A stretch of DNA of 24,850 bases from DASUBN01 sp035465695. GTDB lineage: Bacteria; Pseudomonadota; Gammaproteobacteria; Natronospirales; REEB76. Of this stretch, positions 20,932-24,850 are shown one piece after another (within the stretch, counting starts at the first letter, position 1; the number at the start of each line of letters is the position of its first letter). A program made the translations under genes and the position numbers. The stretch covers positions 1-24,850 of the forward strand of contig DATIVR010000067.1 in NCBI GenBank assembly GCA_035465695.1, in the 5' to 3' direction. The notes under the pieces were generated by a model, which saw only the letters and a program-made list of their open reading frames with translations, ran no database searches and was not told where the DNA came from.

Positions 20932-21630
20932 TCAGCGCTGGTCTGCGGTGAGATGCCGTCTCTCGCCGAGGTGCAGCCTGATCCATTCTTCGGCCAACGC
21001 GGCGACCCGCTCCAGCGCGCCCGCCTCCTCGAAGAGATGGGTGGCGCCGGGCACGATGGTCAATTGGCGGCTGCAGGTGAGCTGGCTGGCGGCATCCCGG
21101 TTCATGGCGATGACCTGCGTGTCCTGACCGCCCACGATGAGCAGGGTCGGCGCCCGCACATGGGGCAAGGCGCCATCCGCGAGATCCGGTCGTCCACCGC
21201 GCGAGACCACCGCCTTCACCCGGCCCGGGCGTTCGGCCGCGGCGATGAGCGCGGCCGCGGCGCCGGTGCTGGCGCCGAACAAGGCCACGGGCAGCGCATG
21301 GGTGGAAGGCTCGCGCGCCAGCCAATCCACCGCCTCGCTCATGCGTCCGGCCAGGAGCGAGATATCGAACCGGTATTTCGCGGTGACGGCATCGCGCTCG
21401 TTCTCATCGGAGGTGAGCAGGTCCAGGAGCAGCGTGGCGAGTCCGGCATCGTTCAACTGCTGTGCGACCCACTGGTTGCGGCGGCTGAAGCGGCTGCTGC
21501 CGCTGCCATGGGCGAAGGCCACCACGCCGTAGGCGCCATCGGGCACGGAGAGCGTGCCTTCCAGGAACACACCCGCGGCCGGTAGCACCACCTCGGTCTT
21601 GCGGGTCGACACCGTGTCACGCTGCTGCAT
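20932..21630 (-). CDS. Alpha/beta hydrolase, dienelactone-hydrolase-like
   Basis: The 232-aa product has the alpha/beta-hydrolase catalytic series: nucleophile S121 in LFGASTGAAAA, acid D170 in LLIVGGQDTQVI, and H198 in VPGATHLFEE, with the oxyanion segment AHGSGSSRFSRRNQWVA (40-56). Such short hydrolases cleave esters or similar bonds; the substrate is unknown. ATG 21630 lies 4 nt past the stop of the upstream esterase gene. The open frame extends to 21837, but that part reads inside the esterase gene in another frame. It is the third gene of the phosphoribosyltransferase/erythromycin-esterase-like operon. Genomes with this pair often carry such a hydrolase beside it (from memory). Confidence 0.87.
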   Translation of the reverse strand: MQQRDTVSTRKTEVVLPAAGVFLEGTLSVPDGAYGVVAFAHGSGSSRFSRRNQWVAQQLNDAGLATLLLDLLTSDENERDAVTAKYRFDISLLAGRMSEAVDWLAREPSTHALPVALFGASTGAAAALIAAAERPGRVKAVVSRGGRPDLADGALPHVRAPTLLIVGGQDTQVIAMNRDAASQLTCSRQLTIVPGATHLFEEAGALERVAALAEEWIRLHLGERRHLTADQR

Positions 21631-21634
21631 GGCG

Positions 21635-22951
21635 TCAGGCCTCTGCCGCTTCGGGCCGATGCCAGTAGGCCGGCATGTCCAGCGGTTCCACCGCGGCGGT
21701 CTCATCCAGGTGGAACACCGCATCGAACTGGCTCGCCAGCGATGCGTCGAAGTAGTGACTGCCGCGTTCGGTGTGAGGCAGGTACAGCACGCCGATGGCG
21801 CGCTCCAGCATGCTCTCGTGCAGCCTTTCCACCTCATGACCCTGTAGGGGCAGGAAGAAGCGGTCCAGGTGGGTGCTGTGGAATAGCTGTTCGTAGCTGC
21901 CGGTCAGGGCCGGCCGCACCCAACGGTGCTCCACCTCGCCACCCCACTCCGCCGCCGCCGCCACATGTCCGGTATAGGTGGTGAAGCCCACCAGCAAGGC
22001 TTGCTCCCGGCCTGCGCGTTCGCGCACCAGTTGCCCGAGGTTCCATTCGCCGCGCTCGTGGACTTCGGTGGCGCGGGCATCGCCAAGATGGGAGTTGTGG
22101 GCCCAGACCACCACGCGGCCGGTGCCACCCAGGCGCCGGCGATGCTCCGCCAGGGCGAACAGCGTGTCGGCCATGTGCGCGTCGCGCAGGTTCCAGGTGT
22201 TCACGCGCCGCCCGAACATGGCCCGGTAATAGGTCTCGGCGTTCACCACCAGCGCCGCATTGCGCTCGGCATAGAACTGTTCATCGAGCACCGCTACGCC
22301 ATCCTTGGGCAGATGTTCCGCCGTCAAGGTACGCAGTTGTTGGAGCTGTTCGATGGCCGCCTCATGGCCGCTCTCGCGCAGACCGGCGGCGGCTTCGAAG
22401 CCATAGGCCTGGGGCTCGCGCACATGGTCCAGGATCGCGTAACGCTCCCGCGCCCGCTGGGCCTGCTCCGGATCGACCCGCTGCAGGTAGGCGATGACCG
22501 CGTCCGCGGAACGGTAGAGGCTATACATGTCCAGCCCGTAGAATCCGGCGCGCGTGGGCCGCATCTGTGCCAGGTTGTGGTCGCGCAGCCAGCCGATGAA
22601 GTCCGCCACCTCGCGGTTGCGCCACATCCAGAGCGGGAAGCGCTCGAAGTCGCCCAAGGCCGTCGCGACATCCGCATCCGCGCCACCCTGCACGAAGCGG
22701 TTCACTCGCCAGGCATCGGGCCAGTCGCCTTCCACCGCCACAGAATCGAAGCCCTGCTCGGCGATGAGGCGCCGGGTGATCTCGGCGCGCATACGATAGA
22801 AGTCCGCGGTGCCGTGGGTGGCTTCACCCAGCAGTACGAAGCGCCTGCCTTCCGTCATGGCGAGCAGCGCGTCGTAATCCGCCATCCCGCCGCTGAGCCG
22901 TATCGCCCTGTCCTTGACGGCGAGGAAGGGTGTGCGGGCGGCCACGCTCAT
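21635..22951 (-). CDS. Erythromycin-esterase-like protein
   Basis: The 438-aa product matches the EreA/EreB-like superfamily in length and motifs. LLGEATHGTADFYRMR (40-55) holds E43 and H46, the family's catalytic glutamate and histidine, and VAVEGDWPDAWRVNRFV (71-87) holds E74. WAHNSHLGDARA in the middle is the second metal/catalytic-type motif. Known members hydrolyse the macrolide lactone, but most chromosomal members, including those paired with a phosphoribosyltransferase, have no known activity. ATG 22951 overlaps the upstream stop by 4 bp (ATGA), indicating translational coupling. Antibiotic resistance should not be assumed from the name. Confidence 0.9.
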   Translation of the reverse strand: MSVAARTPFLAVKDRAIRLSGGMADYDALLAMTEGRRFVLLGEATHGTADFYRMRAEITRRLIAEQGFDSVAVEGDWPDAWRVNRFVQGGADADVATALGDFERFPLWMWRNREVADFIGWLRDHNLAQMRPTRAGFYGLDMYSLYRSADAVIAYLQRVDPEQAQRARERYAILDHVREPQAYGFEAAAGLRESGHEAAIEQLQQLRTLTAEHLPKDGVAVLDEQFYAERNAALVVNAETYYRAMFGRRVNTWNLRDAHMADTLFALAEHRRRLGGTGRVVVWAHNSHLGDARATEVHERGEWNLGQLVRERAGREQALLVGFTTYTGHVAAAAEWGGEVEHRWVRPALTGSYEQLFHSTHLDRFFLPLQGHEVERLHESMLERAIGVLYLPHTERGSHYFDASLASQFDAVFHLDETAAVEPLDMPAYWHRPEAAEA

Positions 22952-23601
22952 GCCGCCTCGCCCCGCGCGCGCTGCAATAGCGCGCGCACCTCATCGTCGC
23001 TGGTCTGGTCGAAGTGGACGTAGTACTGCCCCACCGCATGGAAATCCGCAGGGCTCAGGACCGAGATGAATTCATCGGCGATCCCCTCGAAGCGCTCTGC
23101 GCCGGCGACGGGCGCTACTGGTACCGCGACGATGACGCGCGCGGGAGCCGCGGAACGCAATGACTGCACCGCGACGCGCATGGAAGCGCCGGTCGCCATG
23201 CCGTCGTCCACCACGATCACTTGGCGGCCGCGTATATCCAGCGGCGGCCTCGAGCCGCGATACAGCGCTTCGCGGCGCCGCAGTTCCGCCTGTTCCTGCT
23301 CCAGCACGTCGGTCAGCGCGTGTGGGCTGATGCCGAGCTGTTGCAGCAGATCCCGGTTGAGGTAGCGCGCGCCGCCGGAGGCGATGGCGCCCATGGCCAG
23401 CTCCGGGTAGCCGGGCACGCCGAGCTTGCGCACGATGAGGATGTCGAATTCCACGCCCAGGGTGCGGGCCACTTCATAGCCCACCGGGATACCGCCGCGC
23501 GGCAGCGCCAGCACCACCACATCGGGCCTGCCCGCGTATGCCGCAAGTCGCGCCGCCAGGGCGTGTCCGGCCGCGGTGCGGTCCTGGAACCTGCCGTCCA
23601 T
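22948..23601 (-). CDS. Phosphoribosyltransferase
   Basis: The 217-aa product is a type I phosphoribosyltransferase. The PRPP-binding motif is VIVVDDGMATGAS (128-140). The hood and flanking strands include VVVLALPRGGIPVGYEVAR (28-46) and VEFDILIVRKLGVPGYPELA (50-69), typical of the group found next to or fused with erythromycin-esterase-like proteins. The base substrate is not known; some related domains may be regulatory. CGGAGCAGG lies just upstream of ATG 23601. It is the first gene of a three-gene operon. An FNR/DNR-like palindrome is 60 bp upstream. In Mycobacterium tuberculosis the related domains are fused in Rv2030c, a member of the DosR hypoxia/NO regulon. Confidence 0.9.
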   Translation of the reverse strand: MDGRFQDRTAAGHALAARLAAYAGRPDVVVLALPRGGIPVGYEVARTLGVEFDILIVRKLGVPGYPELAMGAIASGGARYLNRDLLQQLGISPHALTDVLEQEQAELRRREALYRGSRPPLDIRGRQVIVVDDGMATGASMRVAVQSLRSAAPARVIVAVPVAPVAGAERFEGIADEFISVLSPADFHAVGQYYVHFDQTSDDEVRALLQRARGEAA

Positions 23602-23631
23602 ACAACCTGCTCCGTTGCAGCTCCGAGCTAC

Positions 23632-23673
23632 ACCCTAGGCTGAGGACGGACCGCGCGCATTGACCCAAGTCAT
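23632..23673 (-). promoter_or_regulatory. FNR/DNR-like site and possible promoter of the phosphoribosyltransferase operon
   Basis: TTGAC-CCAA-GTCAT (23660-23673) is a near-palindromic Crp/Fnr-type site. On the minus strand TAGGGT (23637-23632) could be the -10. Transcription would then start near 23625, placing the site centre at about -41, the classical activator position. The -10 is weak, so this is an inference. Confidence 0.4.
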
Positions 23674-23808
23674 GACCCGGAAACGTGGTCCCGACGCCCC
23701 TGGGTATGCCGGCAGATATATCGCGGCCATCGCCGCCGTTATGGTGCAACGCCAGCGGTTCGGGCGGAGCAGGATGATGGGGCGGCCAGCGGCGTCCTGG
23801 CCGATCAC

Positions 23809-24850
23809 TCAGCCCAGCGCGCGATAGGCCGCCAGTGCCGAACGGCGCGAGGCCGCCAGATCGACCATGGGCTCCGGGTATCCTGAGCGGCGGCGCGCAG
23901 CCGGGTCGAGCCAGGGTTCGTGGAGCACCTGCAACGGATACTTGGAGAGTTCCGGCAGCCAGCGGCGCAGATACGCGCCTTCCGGATCGAACTTCTGCGC
24001 CTGGGTTACAGGATTGAACACCCGGAAATAGGGCGCCGCATCCGCGCCTGACCCCGCCACCCATTGCCACCCGAGGGTGTTGTTGGCGAGATCGGCATCG
24101 ACCAGCGTATCCCAGAACCAGTCGGCCCCATGCGACCAGTGCATACGCAGGGTCTTGGTGAGGAAACTCGCCACCACCATGCGCACGCGGTTATGCATCC
24201 AACCGGTATGCCAAAGCTCCCGCATGCCGGCATCCACCAGGGGGATCCCCGTGCGTCCCTCGCGCCAACGCGACAGCGACTTTTCATCGGGCTTGGCCCA
24301 CGCGAAGTCATCGAACCGCGGGTTGAAGTTGTCCGTGGGCGTCTTGGGGAAATGGAACAGCAGATAATGGGCGAATTCCCGCCAGCCGAGCTGCCGGAGA
24401 TAGGGTTCGGCCTGGGCCGTCCTGGATGCAAGATGATATTGGACCTGTACCGGCGTGATCTCGCCGAAATGCAGGTGCGGCGAGAGCCGCGACGTGCCAC
24501 GCTGGGCCGGAAGATCTCTTCCGCTCGCATACGCTCCCAGCGCGCTCCGCGCGAAATCCTTCATTGCGATATGGGCGCCGGTCTCGCCTGGCGTCCACGT
24601 CTCGTGCAGCCCCGCGTCCCAAGGCTGGCGGGGCAGGAGTCCGAGAGCGTCGAGAGGCAGGCTTCCCGGCAAGCTCGACCAGCGGCGCGGCCGCGACAGC
24701 GCGAGCGGTACGGTCACGGTGAGCTGCTCGTGCAGTCGCCGCCAGAATGGCGTGAACACGCGATAGGGCATCCCCTCCTGGGTCAGGAGGGTCGACGGTG
24801 CCCGCCATCACGCCCCGGCATGGCAGTCGACCGCGTCACCCCGCGCCTGG
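23809..24850 (-). pseudogene. phr: DNA photolyase, C-terminal part, with an in-frame TGA and 5' end beyond window
   Basis: Class I photolyases repair cyclobutane pyrimidine dimers with blue light, using an antenna domain and a C-terminal FAD domain. From ATG 24771 there are 320 residues of clean photolyase sequence, beginning MPYRVFTPFWRRL. It includes HLHFGEITPVQV, GREFAHYLLF-like helices, RTGIPLVDAGMRELWHTGWM and WFWDTLVDADLANNTLGWQW, the FAD/DNA-binding core. Upstream of the ATG the same frame still reads like photolyase (WRAPSTLLTQEG), but it meets a TGA at 24810-24808. Beyond that, RGDAVDCHAGA continues in the same frame. So the true gene extends past the window edge, and the TGA is a nonsense codon within it. 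A protein starting at 24771 would lack the antenna domain. Confidence 0.75.

Noticed and set aside
21635..22951. Calling this gene an erythromycin-resistance determinant
   Set aside because: It sits in a housekeeping-like operon with a phosphoribosyltransferase, where such homologues have no shown macrolide activity.
1..24850. CRISPR arrays, tRNA/rRNA genes, transposases or integrases
   Set aside because: I saw no regularly spaced direct repeats with unique spacers, no tRNA-like cloverleaf and no transposase or integrase motifs. The only longer repeats are the coding repeats of the RGG genes.

Overview
The window is GC-rich, densely packed bacterial DNA with strong Shine-Dalgarno sites and GC-biased third codon positions. 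The gene set (class Pho regulon with PPK1, PPX and PhoU, DsbG-like and MarR proteins, TVP38/VTT, DUF924, DUF4396) points to a Gram-negative proteobacterium, most likely a free-living gammaproteobacterium. That placement is inference from protein families; no rRNA or tRNA is present to confirm it.

Region 1 (1-5470) is a polyphosphate/phosphate locus. A porin (cut by the window edge) and ppk1 diverge from a shared intergenic region, and ppx lies downstream of phoU on the opposite strand, converging on ppk1. Each of the three promoters carries a Pho-box-like array of CTGTCA-type heptamers with 11-bp or 22-bp periodicity, so all three units look PhoB-controlled. The ppk1 reading frame is interrupted by an in-frame TAG that separates its two catalytic histidines.

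Region 2 (5472-8600) is redox and envelope housekeeping: a flavodoxin-fold NAD(P)H oxidoreductase, a UBP-type zinc-finger protein, a DsbG-like periplasmic thiol oxidoreductase, an outer-membrane beta-barrel protein, and a MarR regulator preceded by an overlapping 19-codon leader ORF.

Region 3 (8689-17785) is accessory and looks like a stress island. It holds small or unusual genes, several in paralogous sets: two 4-fold-beta-flower-like proteins, two hemerythrin-like proteins, and three tandem genes for disordered Ser/Gly-rich proteins ending in an RRGG-x-HSHGG motif, each with its own intrinsic terminator. It also has an LRAT-fold protein, a DUF924 protein, an acidic low-complexity protein, a secreted His-rich helical protein, a very basic DUF6496-type protein, a stand-alone response-regulator receiver and a VTT membrane protein.

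Region 4 (17973-24850) holds a DUF4396 membrane protein, a methyltransferase with a small secreted protein, a thioredoxin-reductase-like flavoprotein, and a tight three-gene operon (phosphoribosyltransferase, erythromycin-esterase-like protein, alpha/beta hydrolase). Its first two products correspond to domains that are fused in mycobacterial Rv2030c. An FNR/DNR-like palindrome sits upstream of the operon. The window ends inside a DNA photolyase gene that also carries an in-frame stop (TGA).

The recurring themes are phosphate storage, redox/oxygen or metal handling and stress tolerance. Two core enzymes with single nonsense codons in 25 kb suggest either recent gene decay or consensus errors in the assembly.
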